A stretch of 64,000 bases of DNA from Davidsoniella eucalypti (taxonomy: Eukaryota > Ascomycota > Sordariomycetes > Microascales > Ceratocystidaceae). The stretch's first letter is position 1, and every line of letters starts with the position of its first letter. The translations under genes were made by a program, and so were the position numbers. Shown in pieces: positions 44,791 through 58,920 of this stretch. The notes under the pieces are model-generated. The model ran no database searches. It was not told the origin of the DNA and saw only the letters and a program-made list of their open reading frames with translations. The stretch lies in the NCBI GenBank assembly GCA_004009845.1, contig RMBW01000001.1, positions 310,001 to 374,000 of the forward strand, read 5' to 3'.

Positions 44791-47700
44791 TAGTACTAGT
44801 GAACGTTATTTGTGGTTCTTATTACAGTATATGTATACGGGGTCTAAATTTTGCAGAAACCATCGTTCATCGAGTGTGTCCAAGCGGATGACTTTAAATC
44901 TCTGTCCAGTATCCAGCCCGGCGTCGTAAAATCCCAATGACTCAGGTAGAATATAGGCAAGTCAAGTCAGAAAATGTAGTTGTTTTGCTTTAGAATAGTA
45001 GTGGTAGACGCTTAAAAAAAAAGACAAATACCAGAACTCAATTTCTTCTTTATTTTGACACCAAAACTGTGTCCGTACAGCCGCAAAGGTTGCTATGCAT
45101 TGTCAAAATTGGGGTTTACTAAAATATCGCCAGCAAGAGCTCCTTATTTTGCGAGATAAGTCGATAAACGCATCATCTTTTTGGCCTTTTTGCATATTTT
45201 ACAATGTTCTTGATAAGGTCACCGACTCGATGTTTCTATTACAAGATAACAATTGAATCAAGGGCCTGGCTATACAGTTGGCCAGACATCGAGGAGAAAT
45301 AAAAACGTGGGCTCCAGGATAGGAATGATACAACGAACTTGAATTAAAATAAAAAAAACAATGCCATAGTCTAAGCTTGGTTTCTTTCGGCAGCTTGGAA
45401 GATAAATTCCATAAAGGCCGGCAGAAATAAAAGGCGGTGTCCCAAAATGGCAGATAGGGTCTAGGGCTTGTGCAAATAGGGAATCCTTTTCATATTTCAT
45501 TGCTTTACGATCGTTACAGTTCACCGAATTGTCAAAGTTATATGGAACTAATTATATGATCACTATATCTACCAAAGCTTCCGTTAGCTTGGAGTAGGGA
45601 CAAGTATAGCGGCTTGGCGTCTGATTACATGTATCAGATACAATGAGAATATAGCATAGTTGGTTTTTGACAGTGACTGGCACCGTGATCACCACTTGGA
45701 TCACCAGGTGTCTATAGATTGCCAGATTAGAGCCTCAAATGGCTGAGATGCTAGCGTGAGAGATACAGTCTCGGGTCTTGCAGCTTCTTTTGGTCGTATT
45801 CCATCGGTCAGTAGTAGTGCTAAAGGAAGCTTTGGTGGGTATCGTGATCATACAACATAGCCAGATGAGGTGCCGTGCCTGGCAAAATTTTAGTAGGAGT
45901 TAGTCTGTAGAGACGTTGAGCCTCCTAGACACCGAGTAACTACATGCAATATACGAACATGAGCGAAATTCGAGCTTTCATTCTAGCTTATGACGAAATC
46001 GGGTTAATCTCGAAGTGGAAGGTGGCCTTCAGCTCAAATAGCACGCCTTCGGTCTATCACAAAATAACAAACTATAATTCCTTTGGTGTCGGATTACAAG
46101 GAGTAAAATGGGTGGTTATTAAATACACATTTGTAGAACTACATGTCTTGCTGCTGGAACGGGTCACTTCCTCGCTGATCGAGATCATAGTTTGAAAGTT
46201 TGTTGTTATTTTATTCTCGGTTGTCCAAAAGATAGACTGAGAATTGTCAGACATACATAAGCGTTTGGTACCTGATTCTCTCTACCCCCCATTTGTCTAC
46301 TTGTACAGATATATATATTGCAGTTATTACCTAGCTACGTATCAATTGGCTTTAAGCACGCACTCAGACTAGCAAGATATCCGTGCTTCTGTTGAATTGT
46401 CATTTTACCGAGCTGTGACTATCTTTATTATGGTCACATAGTGCATGAATACAGCGTTATATGACTAGCATCTTGAAGAACCAGGTAGCTCCATAGTTGA
46501 CGTCTGTAAGTGAGAACAAAGCTTATCTTATACACCACAATGTAAATTCAAGATGGATGGTTGGTCACATATAGCCAGGATAAAGTTTCCCACTCTATCA
46601 AGAAGGTATTGTTAAATTTGGCTAGGAAGCATGGCAATACTACGCTGCAGTAGATATAATGATATAAAAGCATATCTTATACATTGTGTTTCCTGACAAG
46701 AACCAAATGGGCTGCATCAATATTCGAACAATGCACAGTTTAGTAGGGTTATGATCGCCCCTGAGAATACGAACTGACGGAAACTAGACAATATAGGCAG
46801 TTGAATGGGTGTTTATACTAAGCCACAGAAGGAGCATGATCTTGAATAAGTAGTAACCATCTATCTTATCTACATATGTAATTTATGACGATTTCCCGAT
46901 GATATACTGAGCCCCGTTGACTTCTCTAGCCAAGATAGAGCTTGGGTGAAACAACTGATAGTAGCAATTCTTGGCGACTCCTTCCCCACCAGTATGAGGG
47001 ATTGCAATCCAGTAATGACCTGATAGCTCGAGAGTAACTGCTAAGAAGCAAACTTTCAAATTGAAAATAATAAAATAAAAATAAGACCCAAAATGTAGGG
47101 GGAAATCGTGAGCCTTACATGTAAGTCGGACTTGAGATGTCAAGTAATTATGTATAAAGAGACCGAGGTAGCGAAAATAAGCTCCAGACGCCAAAAGACT
47201 AGCGTGCACCAATAAGCGGCTAGCATCGTCTTCTTTTTCGGTGACTCTCCCTTTACCGTGCACTCCGCAAGATAGAGAATCAGATATACATTTGCTGGAT
47301 AATTAGAAACCTAAAAAATAGTATGTTGTAATTCACTACAAATCCTTACCAATATAGTCCACTTAGCTCTTATAAGCTTCGACTACTTCAAGAAGTCCGC
47401 CCACCGTCAAAAAACCCCCGAAAAAAACAGAGTGATGTTGCGAAGTAATGACCACTTAGGAGGTCATGAGACAGGAACGCCCCCTTGATATACTAAGAAG
47501 GAAGATTAAGCTGCCCTATAAGTGCACTTTGCTATTGAAATATAAACGAATACCCAAACGGGAGACCGGATTAGGAACGTGCATAGATAAGGTTTCTGTT
47601 ACTTACAGTCTCCCTCTCAGGAGTTTCCCAAGACAGACTTTCTGGGCCGACATTCCTAATTCGATAATTTTCGGCGAGGAACTTTGCTGTTGCAACTTCA

Positions 47701-48649
47701 GCAACCCAGCTAGCTGTCTTTGATATCAAGAAGGACGCTAGTTTCAGATGCAGAAATGACCTTTTGGTGACTATTATATGAACTACAAGCGGCTTCTTAT
47801 TCTGTGAGTGACCTGCCAGTCTGATGACTTTGATATCTTGATTTCTATTTTGAATTTTTTAATTCTATACATGAAAGCAAAGTGAAAGCAAAGGGCTGCC
47901 AAACAAACTTGGAAGCAAAATTCATATCAATCCCCTATAGCTTCAGCTTAACATGAAGCCTGACTTTAAATGCCATAAGACTGCCGATCTGATTGGATCA
48001 TTAACAAGATTAAGACCGAGCTTTGCCAACTTTCCTTCACTATGTTTCTTTTTGCTAGGCAGTGTCGGCAACGAAATTTAGCCAAGCAATGGCCCGTGTC
48101 ACGATGTTCACCCAGTGCGAGGTCAAGAAAAGTAACCATGCCGAGATGTCAACATGTTTATCCCAGTGTTTCTATCCGCTATTGGACGCCGTTTCTGAAC
48201 CCATATTGCCAGGGAAGCAAACCAGAGGGCCTTCTTCATGCTACCTAAACAAGCATATACATCACTGCTACGTATCACAGCCCAGAGCTCTCCTACTAAA
48301 TGCACGCCATACTTGACTTGGCGCCTCTTGCACGACCGTTTTCTTACTCTAAGCATAGGGCAGACAGACAAACAGATGAATACACCCCCAGTCTGTATCT
48401 CGTCATTCGAGATCTGATAGCTTTTATCAGAGCCCGGTATCTACTAGAAATCAGTATAAGAAAGCTCCAGCTTCCACCTCAATTCCGGACTTCCTGGATG
48501 TTTGGAAGAACCAGAGCCTTCTTCTCCTCTTCAGTCTTTTCTTCACTCTTCAGACCACAGCCAAACGAGCCCTTTCCAACTCTTTATCTGCAAGCTTCTT
48601 TTCGCTTCGATAGTAGTACTTACATTCTTTCACACGCCCATCTTTCATC
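44791..48649. other. 3.9-kb spacer
   Basis: No supportable gene. A minus-strand open frame at 46883-47263 contains an intron-like GTAAGG...TTAG segment and a final hydrophilic stretch (SGHYWIAIPHTGGEG), but it has no identifiable start or family. The last 200 bp are CT-rich and form the promoter and leader of the secreted nuclease gene. Confidence 0.5.
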
Positions 48650-49377
48650 ATGAAGTTCTCCATCACCTCTCTGCTGCTGGTCGCCGGCCTTGCCGTTGCT
48701 GCCCCTTCTCCTCTTCCTGTAAGTCTCCTCCTTTGTCTTGATATCAACAGACTAGACACCAACTAACACGAACATTAGGCCGGCATCCCTGATCTGGATA
48801 CTGCCGAGAGCAACCTAGCTGGTTTGACTGTCGCTGCCAGCCAGTCCGGCGAAGGCTACAACCGCAAGAACTTTAGACACTGGGTTGAAATCTCCGGCTC
48901 TTGCAACACTCGGTATGTCTCTCCATCATCGTACCCCCTTCCTCGCGTATATTAACACAAGTACTCAGTGAAATCGTTCTGAAGCGTGATGGTGTCAACG
49001 TCGAGACCGACGCCGCCTGCCGCTCCGTCTCCGGCTCGTGGACCTCACCCTACGATGGCGCCACCTGGGACAACGCCGCCGATATCCAGATCGACCACAT
49101 GGTTCCTCTGAAGAACGCCTGGATCTCCGGCGCCCAGGAGTGGACTGCCACTCAGCGTTCCGCTTTTGCCAACGACCTGACCCGCCCCCAGCTGTGGGCT
49201 GTCACTGGCAGCGTCAACAACCACAAGAGCGATATGTCGCCCGATCTGTGGAAGCCTCCTCTGGTCTCGTACTACTGCGACTACGCCAAGAGCTGGATCG
49301 CCGTCAAGAGCTACTGGAAGCTCACTATCACTCCTGCTGAGAAAACTACTCTAACTGAGATGCTTAGCCACTGCTAA
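48650..49377 (+). CDS. Secreted DUF1524/HNH-type nuclease
   Basis: CDS join(48650..48718,48779..48912,48969..49377), 203 residues, introns of 60 and 56 nt with ACTAAC and TTAAC branch sites; all joints keep frame. A signal peptide covers residues 1-17 (cleavage near VAAPS). The mature domain has the DUF1524 pattern: C65-NTR, C85, the catalytic DHMVPL motif at 110-115 (Asp-His of the HNH centre), WTATQRSAFANDL, NNHKSDMSP at 151-159 (distal Asn/Lys/Asp), C171 and the final C203. Four cysteines suggest two disulfides. The family comprises small extracellular nucleases of fungi and bacteria related to GmrSD-type HNH domains; extracellular DNA or RNA scavenging, or action on a host or competitor, are possible roles. 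The start is fixed by the signal peptide. Confidence 0.92.
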
Positions 49378-52300
49378 GCTGCTCACTTTCGACGAGAGAC
49401 TCGGACTTTGCCTGCTGCACAATGACGGTTTCTCTGCCCGAGTTAGCTCCTCCGGTCTGATGGTAGGAGAGCTTGTACTGGTACCGGTAATGACGATGGG
49501 GTGAAGTTGAAGTTTCCATTGTGATCTATACTTGGGTCTCTCATGCCTTGTTAACACTTGGCTCATTCATATCATATCTTATTTTGGCTATCTCGCATTC
49601 AAGACGAGAGGTGGACGCGACATAGCCCGTACATACAAATGCATACATTATTTCCTCTCAATTGCCACTTGCTCATTATTGTTTCTTTTCTGACTCACAT
49701 GTTCTCAATATCCAAAAGACTTGATTGTTCCAAGTTCGTCGACTTCTTTTCGTATAAATTCGGCTGATACTTGACCAGCAAATGGGCTAGTCAAAGTCAG
49801 AGGCAAAAGGCCACGGCATCCATCTCATATCATGCCCCTTTCCAGACATAAGAAGCGACTCTATGCCATGCATATCTTCTATTCAACACTATAAACGGCG
49901 ATAGTTAGTCAGTCTTGGCTTCCATCGGACTTGGCTTGACGTTGAAAGAACGTGCAGATATGAAGTAAACTTTCACAATACCTTGACCCGGCATATATTC
50001 ATATGCAAGAGAACAGACACTGCATCTTATGTTCCATTCCCGAGGCTATGTTTTCTTTGTCTCCGATCCAGTGAACAAAGAAAGGATGAGTGCCTACAGC
50101 CTATCAGAGAAAACAGTCTTAGCAACTTGAAAGGACGAGACGCTAGAAAAAGTATCTATACTCCAAGACGACAAAAATAGAGCCTACGAAGGAAGTCGCC
50201 TGATAAACGAAGGGACCAGCCATGCATATTCTGTGCTTGAGTGCCGAACCCACAGATATTGGAAACTATAGCTATACATCGTTAAGTATAATACGCTTCT
50301 ATTATGGTATACGTTTAGTCTTGCGATATAGGATCAGCTTCATGGCAGGCCAATAATACATGTACATGGTTTGATTTGCGGAAGAAAATGAATCAAAGCC
50401 ACAGTAGGTTATATCTTTTTTACCAGTCTCTAACTTTCATTTTGCTACTCTAAAATCATGCCATCGATGCGATCTCTCCTTCTTAGTAGAAGTAAACACG
50501 CCTCTCCCGCTGTTAATTTTCTTTGACTCTTCTTCTTCCTCGCGATGCTGACCTCTGTCTGCCTTGAATAAAAAAAAAAGTCCCCTAGAAACCAATAATC
50601 CCCGAAAGGCTAAGGGACAAAACCACAAGCCATCAAGTCCTTCTCTTTGTTTCCTCTTGCCAGGCGTTCTCATCCTTTGTGGCTTTACAGAAAATGAAGT
50701 CCTCGATTCTCAGTCTTGCTCGAGTCTTTCCCCATATAATCTCATTACCACGAAGTCCTTTGATATCCTGGGTATGAGCATGCCAGCAATCTCCTCGTTT
50801 CCTACTTCCTCTTCTGTCATCTTCCACATGTATATACATTGTTATGGCCTGTCAGCCATCATCCTGCTTCCTTTGCTGTTCTTCTTTTGTCACTATCACG
50901 AAAATAATGGTAAGGCCCCCCCTGATATTTCAGCTAGCAACAACGAAAAAAAGTAAGGAGGGGGAAAAAGCCACAACTGGGAAGACTCATCACAGTCCAT
51001 GGTTTTTTTTGGCTTTAATATTGCTGCTATTTTATATGTCCGCCTGGCGCTCCTTTGCTTGGGTGTGACGAGGCGTCACTAGTCTTAGCAGCGCTTTGCC
51101 AAGGAGTTCACAGGCTGATGTCGATCCGCGTGGTTAGAGCAGAAGTCGAGCTGTAGGAAGAGCAGGCTATAGGGCCCATTCGAAACTAAGAAGAAGGAAA
51201 AAGTGAGTTTAAAGGCATCACGTACACACAAATATGTAATGCCCGGATTTGTCTCAAGGTTTAGACGTGCTTGAGTATGCTCTGATGAATTTCCTAGCAC
51301 CGACCACAACTCCAGTTTCTTCGGGGACCAACAGTGCCTTGGCGATGCCAGAGCCCGAAAAACCAGTCTCGGGGGACTTCCCTGATGCCCTTCCTCCGAA
51401 GATATTTTATACATATCATCTTTCGTCTCTTGACTAATACATACCAACCGAGTGCAGTATAATATCATATAAGTCGAGCAGCTACATATCTGTATACCAA
51501 TGAGCATATATACACGTGAAATAGTGAATTTTCGGGCAATATACAGATATATCTGTAACTACATAGGAACAGAGCAGGAAGCGTCTGTAACTCCTCTTCC
51601 GCCTTCCCTCCTTTAGTTGTATATTTTCTCGTTTCGCTGCATGCTCTTACGGTGGGAATTTTGACAAGCGGCAGATTTTAGGGGAAAAAAATATCTCAAA
51701 CAATGGAAGTAGGCTAGTAAACTTTGAACTAAGACTGAAGGAGGCGTAACAATGCTGCTCTTGCAAGATAGTAGGAAGGAAGGAAGCAGAAATAACTTCA
51801 TTTACAAGCTTGATAATACAACACTCTCTCCTTTATCCAAGCATGTATAAGAAACCCTACCATTTACAAACAAAATATAAAGCACTATACTGAGTTGACA
51901 CGATTAAATATCTGTATATGGTTATCCTGCTCCGCCCATGTGCTCAGAACTTTAAGATCAAAGACAAAGCAATGAGGATCCGCTCTCTGAAACCAAGACA
52001 CCAGAAAACGGATCATGTTTGTTTGCTAATATCTGGATAGAGAGTCAAACATACCAGATAACCTTGCTATTTGGCTGATACAACTTTGCAAACACAGATA
52101 GATGGCCAGACCAAAGGGAGGGGAAAGAAACCAAACGAACGGGCTTCCCCGTTAGAATAAGGCAAGCCGATGAGGGAAGGATGATCTACAGCTAAGACCT
52201 TCAAGTTTGATATACATTAGTAGTGGATGTCTGGGAGATAGTCAAACATAAGGAACAAAGACACGCTGTCTAGTTGCGGGGACCTAAGATTCACAGCCAT

Positions 52301-55300
52301 AGCTAGAAGCGGCTATTGTCTGCTCACCGTGTATATACTATACTATGAACGGACAGAACCGCATTCTGTAAACAAAATACGAGTTAGGGCCTACGGTGGC
52401 GGAAACCCTTCTAACATTGGTAGTACCTCTTGTGTGGCACTAAAAGCCATCCGTGAACGCAAGGGATGGAATAATATATGGTAAGCAGGAAAAGTAAAAG
52501 ATCCAAGATCACGACTTGGTTGTACGCCTCTCTTTCACAGTCTAGTATAGAGATTTTTTTTTCTGCTTATGCATATAGTTCAAGGGATAAACCAGCATGA
52601 GGGCAACCCACCCACTTACATAATCAAAAGAAAAAGAAAGAAAAACATGAAGTGATTAGGATAGTCTGAAAAGAAGAGCGAGAAAGAAAAGCCACTAAAG
52701 GCGTCTGACTAAGATCATATTCGGTTAGTGTGATCTTGTGAGTTGGCCAAGTACGTCTTTCTCCTCCTAAGAGCCAAAATAAATCAACGGCTAATTTGGA
52801 CTTGACTGTGACTCCCTGCACCATGCATGTGAAGCTCGCATCTCAAACGCCTAACTAGCAGCTGGGCAGCCTTTACGGGACAAGAAAAAGAAAAGAAAAA
52901 AAAGTAAGTATTAGCTCAGGAGACATATCGGTACAAAGAACTAGTGCCGATACGTAATAATTAGCAAAGAAATAAAGATCATATGTTCAAAGGGGGCAAT
53001 AGAAAGTGCTGATATGTACACGTTACAAAGAGATAAGTAAACGGATATCTCCATGTTACTTTTGGGCTTACTCGGTCTGATCAAAAGTTCACGTACTTTC
53101 TTTTTCCAATCCCGTCGCGACGGATGGGCATCTGGAACTGAAAGAAATATCTCCGGTCATGCTTTGATCTTTTGTATGTGTTTGTCGATCAGATTCTACA
53201 TAATACTACTGATCAACAAAGAGAAAAGAGATAGAGAAGGGCCTGGACGGCCGATGTTGATAGGCCTGCGCTCTCGGCTTTGAAGTGTCCTCCAAGGGTT
53301 TTTGGAAGTAACCAACGTCGGTCTTCTGATTCTTTTCATTTTTTTTCTTCTTATCCAGCGTTCCCTTGATCAATGGAACTCAGGTTCTTCCAAGGGGTCT
53401 TCTTCTGACGCATGCCAGCCAGGGACGCCTCCAGCAAAAATAAAGATTAAAAAGTAACCAACCACACGATGTCTTACTTTTCGTAGACCTGGATAGCTTT
53501 CCAACCAACTCGCCTTTTCGGTGCGTCTGTGTATTTACTCGGGCTTGATTTAGGATCAGGGTAGTTGGGTGATCGCCCATACCTATCCTTCATTGACCAA
53601 AATCTTCTATTTCTTGGGACCCAAATAGTATAATAGTATCCCTGGGACTCCGGTATAGCTTGAAGTATGTACATATACTTGACGATATACCTAACAACCC
53701 GGTCAATGGAAAGAAGCTGTAAGCGCTGCCTGTCAATTTCATTTTATGATTATCATCATCGTAGTAGTTATACTGGACCAACTGTTCCTCTAGAGAATGG
53801 TAAAGAGGGCTTTTGTTATTTTTGTTTTCTCCGCTATATCCTTTCATTCTTCTTTCCCCATGCCGTTTCTTCTTGACCTTGTCTACCAAATAGTTCTGCG
53901 TATCAAATTATAATCGGAAACGAGATATCCAGAAACTTAAATTTAGCCTCTATTACTTTTCTTAAATCCCCTCAGTGATCAGCCCCATGGATATTGCCCA
54001 AAGATCCCTCCTCCGATTTTGTTTCTTTCGGGATCAGGATAGTATCACGTTTATTACTACATACCTCATCTCCAGCTTTAAGATTCTATATACCCCTGGA
54101 TAAATGACCAGATTTGCCAATTCTTGCGAGCTGCTATAAGTATGACTACCTCTTCCCCATATTGTGTTGGATCCACTGATGTGTTGATAGGGAGCATTTT
54201 GTTTGTTGTTTTCTCCATATAAAGGTGAGCTTCTGGGATATCTAAATGAATAAAAGGCCATGTTGAATCAATGGAAGAACTCTTATGATGATTTTGGATA
54301 ACTAGATAATCTGAAAGCTTGATCCTAGAGCTTAAGCACTATATTTCAATCTCTCTATGGCTCAGTATGATATTAGTAGCTCTTTTGACTCTCGCAGGAA
54401 TAAATTTTCCTTTCAGTCGGATTGGGAGCCGTGTTCCTTCAAAGACACGGCGTAAGATATACTACACTAATATACGTCTACTATCAAGTCGGTTTTCATC
54501 TACCGGAATTACCCAAGCCTTCCTGGGGCCTTCGAACCAAAGATTGGCAGATATGCATATCCCAAGCAAGGAGAATTATGTCTGAAGCTAAAACAGAGTG
54601 TGTTCCCGTTACCAAACAAAGTATATTTGAGAAACCCTAAAATCACAGCTAGTTACGTATATACACTCTGCCAGTAATGGAAACATGGACTTTTTGGCAC
54701 TATTTCATAACATATAATTTCTCGAGTTGTTTTCAACCAAACCGCAAAAGTCTATTTTGCTCGGATTTCAGTCATGTTACAGTTGTTCCGATGGTTCTAA
54801 TAAAACGGACTACTCCCTGAAGGAACTGATTTGAGTGCTGATCAATATGATAGCTTTATTTGGGGATGCGTGATCTCGCAGGGAAAGTAAGACTCAAGTG
54901 ACAGGGTAAATTAGACAATGAAAACAAACATAATTACCACTCATTAGATAAAAATATGTTTGTATAGTGGTAAGGAATCGGTAGGGTTAAGGGTTAAAGA
55001 TCAAAGGTCTAGTTTTGTCTTGACGATCGATGATACGAAATAAGACTATGACAAGTAGCTGATGGCAAAAGGACAATTACTCGACTTGGACCAAAAGAAC
55101 CAACTTTTTCCGCAAACTAGTCAGGCCACGAGGCTTTTCTTTGCTAGGAATATACCTCTTCTCAGATTCCGTGCCTCTTCCTTATAAGATAACCTCTTGA
55201 TCTAGTTGATGCCTTTCACGCACAGAAACCTCGCTTATCCATCACGCGAGCAAAGCGGAGAGATGGTAGTATGCAAAGAAGCTTAGGAAGAGGTCATAGT

Positions 55301-58300
55301 GAAACCTTTTGGCCTAAGAAGGCGATATTTTCATCATTAGCCACTTTCATCGGCATTGCTTGGACATACTGAGGTTTGCTACTCGTCCATTATGTCACAA
55401 AATATACACTCATTTGGTACTTTACTATGCATTCTCCTCACCTGCAGGAAATTTCGATGGAGGAAAGGCACCATAGTGATCAGAATAGGGAACAACTAAC
55501 GAATCATAGTAGCATCATCAAATCTTGTCTCCTAACATGTTTGCTTGCCGGACATGGGCAGCACGCGGTGCTCTAGCAGACTTGCAGCGGCCGTGCATGC
55601 CACGTTGAAGGCGCACATTAGATAACCTGGCGTTGTCGATAGTCTTTGCCAGTACACTGTCTGTAAGATTGTCTGCCTGCCTGCCTGCATTGTGTGTGTT
55701 GGATGCGTTACATGCGTTACATGTGGTGGCGAGTGGCAGGACAAAGGCATACATACGCGTGGTGAGAAACAAACATGCTAGTCAAGAGATGAAGTCTAGC
55801 CCATCTTACATATATAGTTGTCGGGGATGTTATTAATCTTCACCTCATGGACATGTGGGCCTTGATTTCCTTTCCCGGTATCAAATAAACATGTAATATC
55901 ATCCCCGGGTCTCTGGGCTAAGGGGGATTCGAAGCCCTATGTGGTCCGTGACTATGTACAATGTACTGGTAAGTTCGGCGACAGCGAAGAGAGGACGCTA
56001 GTACCACCTACAATAAATTGAATTCCAAGTAGTCTCTATTGCTTCGTTTGTCAAAGTATGCCCCAGGCGCTCAGAGAAGCGAAAGAGAAACAGAAGCAAT
56101 AGTGTAGAGTAGCCAAGGATGACGCAGATGAAAGGGTCTTGAAAAGGATACAAGACTCTGGTACTCCGATATCAGACCATTGTTGATTTCTACTAGTTGG
56201 TTTCTTATTGTCTTCTTTGCCGTAGCTAGCGGGAAAAAAAAAAAAAAAAAAAGAAGAAAAAAAAAAGGAAGAAAAGCACAAGAACTTTGACAGGCCACTG
56301 TTGTGCTTGGAGCTCTCCTCGTCTTGCTTCCTGGTGGAAGTGATCTTAAGCTGCATATTTAGATTAAAGCCTCTCATTATGTCATATCCCGGTCAGCCCA
56401 AAGAGGTAAAGAACTACACAGCAAGACCAGATATGATAGAGAGACAAAAAAAAAAAAGAAAGAAAGAAAAGAGCAGGCATCTGGGAGCCCACAATCCTAC
56501 ACTACGAAAGGCTTTTGATTGTCACTTGAAAATCATCCGCCTGAGCAAATCGAAGGCAATAATCCTGGTACGAGAGAAACCAGGTTAGGGTTGTGAAAGA
56601 CGGCCAGCCAGACAGCCAAACTAACAGATATAATGGAAGACAGAAACTATGATTTGCCAAGTTAGCAGCCAAACAGTTAACATTGAGAACTGATAGATGT
56701 GCTTTCCAAGAACCTGGATATGGTTGTTTTTGGCATATGTAGTAATCTTTGAATTATCTGCTGTACTTGTATACGTAAATGCATGTTATGGAAAGAATCC
56801 CTGGCTTTGACCCAGTAAGAATCAGTCTCCTGGACGCTGCAGTTTCAGCAGGCCAAGCACTACTAAGCTGGCACTGGCTTAGGTTTACGTGTATGTACAT
56901 ACGTTTACTTTAATGATATTATCGGAGATCCTCTTTACCACGATCGTTCTTCCGTTGTTCTCCGTCGTTTCTTTTTCTTCAAGCTGCCTATCCACGAGGG
57001 GAGGCTGACGATGGACCTGCTTCTGGCAAGGCCTGGCTATCATGTTCTGTTTTGAGGAGGCAAGATGCGGGCTTTGTAGGTTTGATTAGCAGGTAATTGG
57101 GTCTTTTGGCCTCAAAGCTGAAAGCGTTGCTGGAACTAGTGAGACTTTAAGAAGATGATGACATGGCAACATAGTGGATAGACTCGGGCCTTTTGGCATC
57201 TCTCTGAGTCTTCTTAAGAGGACTAGGCTGTATCCTTACAAGAATATATGTATACTTTCTTCTACATAGTAAATAAGGTAGCAATAGTAAGGCAGCGAGG
57301 CGAGTTTGGCAGGTCGTCGTTGGCTGGCGTTTCGGATTATTTTCTTTGTTTTTGGGGGAGTATTGTACTTGGTCAAGGTGGATCACGTCAAAGGCACAGC
57401 GAGCAAAAGGAAGTCTTTCATCCTCCATTCGTCCTTTTCTGCAGCATAGAGTCGCAGTTGCAGAAACAGAGTTGCAGTCTGTAGGAGAAACGAAGTCGCA
57501 GCTTACGGCTTTGGGTGGCCTGGGGTTGCATTCTGCGAGGTAGTCTAATCGTGATAGCATCTTTGACAGTATCTATATGCTATCTCTTGCCCTTTATACT
57601 ACACTGGACATGCAAACCCGCCTATGACAAGGCGAGCAGGAAAAGAACAGGCGAGGAGAGTCTGATCGCACATGTTACTGTTGTTTGCTGGTGAATTGTT
57701 ACTCTGAGTCCTTTTCTTTGTACCTTGAAAATCCACCCGCAACGTAACGGCAGAAAAAGGGACTCAAGAAAGTGATGTGCAGAAAATAGAAACGGTTGCT
57801 CACCGTGTATACGACGCTAACCAGAAGACTAATCAAGGACAAAAAACCAGAAAAATAACATCCGACCGCCAACGTCTTGTCTCCTATGTTGTCACAGTAC
57901 ATGATATACGGTGGACTAGTGGCGATCGAAAAGGTAGACATACTACAGGTACTTAGGGTACGAATATACATACAAAGACACAAAGGACGCTGGCAGCAGC
58001 ATGCTAGGAGCTCCTCCTTCATACACATAATGGCTTGTTAGCCTGTAGGATCGTACTCGGCGTGGCATATCATCCATCGCCTTTGCGCATTTTGTTATCT
58101 TACTACAGTTGCGCCTGCTAGACACCGAGGGCGACGATCACCGTCTTGAGCGCATTTATGCCGCGGCGCAATATGGACTTGCTTATACACACTTTGCGTA
58201 CATTAGAGATATCTACTGACTAGCTAACAGGTCTATTCTGCACTAAAAAAGGAAAATCATCTTTGTTCCTCAAGCTGACCGCAACTAAAATGAGGACAAG

Positions 58301-58725
58301 GAAAGAAAAAAAAGCCATGTCTCTCTTTCCCCGGCCCCCTACGCAATAGTAAGACTTGGGACTCGAGAACTCAGCATCTGTTGGATGTCCTAACGAGCTA
58401 ATGATCGGCAGTCAGCATCAAAGCCTAACACCATAACAGCGTGAATCAATACTCTGCGGCGGCGGCGGCTGGCGTCAAAATATTGGGCGTATTGGAAGAA
58501 AGTGATATATACACTAGCACAAAGAAACATCACGCAATAGTACATATGTAGGCTCAATATATCGGCCTTCTTTTTCCCTCTATACCTATCTTTCTTCAAA
58601 GACAACAGCCAGACGTCAGATTCACGAACGGCACGGTGGCCTTGCCTAGTGATCGCTAACTCGCCGAGTGTCAACGTCAACCAACAACAGAGGAGAGCGA
58701 GAAGGAGAAGAGCGAGAGAGCCAAG
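49378..58725. other. 9.3-kb spacer
   Basis: No protein gene is supported. Sequence is AT-rich with scattered purine or pyrimidine tracts, the clearest being an A19 run (56234-56252) with a further A-rich stretch. Long open frames (up to 140 codons near 51.1-51.5 kb and 57.1-57.6 kb) have no motifs and cross low-complexity sequence. No tRNA, 5S rRNA or snRNA was recognised. Confidence 0.5.
56234..56252. repeat. A19 homopolymer with flanking A-rich sequence
   Basis: Nineteen consecutive A followed by GAAG and a further A10 run. Low-complexity sequence. Confidence 0.85.
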
Positions 58726-58920
58726 ATGTCCCATCCCTACCTACCGTTCAAGTTACCCATCCATGCTGATTCTTTGGAACTAGGGTCCTTTAGGCCCCTG
58801 CGCACACTTGCCTCAGCTGCCAACTCGAAGGCCTCACAGGCCGGGGTTAAGAAGACCAAAAAGAGCCTGCTCTATGGCAGATCAATGGCAGGGCAAGACG
58901 TGCCTGCAGCAGAAGCATAA
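58726..58920 (+). CDS. Possible small hypothetical protein (64 codons)
   Basis: This open frame starts at an ATG in good context (AAG before, TCC after) and uses codons typical of genes here (AAG, CTG, GCC, GTG). The product is basic in the middle (VKKTKKSLLYGR) and has no recognised domain. It lies about 0.9 kb upstream of the Rax1-like gene, on the same strand, so it could be a separate small gene, an unspliced first exon or a chance frame. I cannot tell which from the sequence alone. Confidence 0.25.
   Translation: MSHPYLPFKLPIHADSLELGSFRPLRTLASAANSKASQAGVKKTKKSLLYGRSMAGQDVPAAEA

Noticed and set aside
46883..47263. Minus-strand 126-codon frame with an intron-like GTAAGG...TTAG segment and a hydrophilic C-terminal stretch
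   Set aside because: No credible start, signal peptide or family, and no CTAAC branch site. I cannot support it as a gene, although a small secreted protein is not excluded.
55900..55945. tRNA-like words around GGGGGATTCGAAGCCCT
   Set aside because: The T-arm stem does not pair and no D arm or anticodon arm can be folded on either strand.
57147..57560. 137-codon minus-strand frame in the large spacer
   Set aside because: No domain, no splice-site pattern and no codon preference like the real genes.
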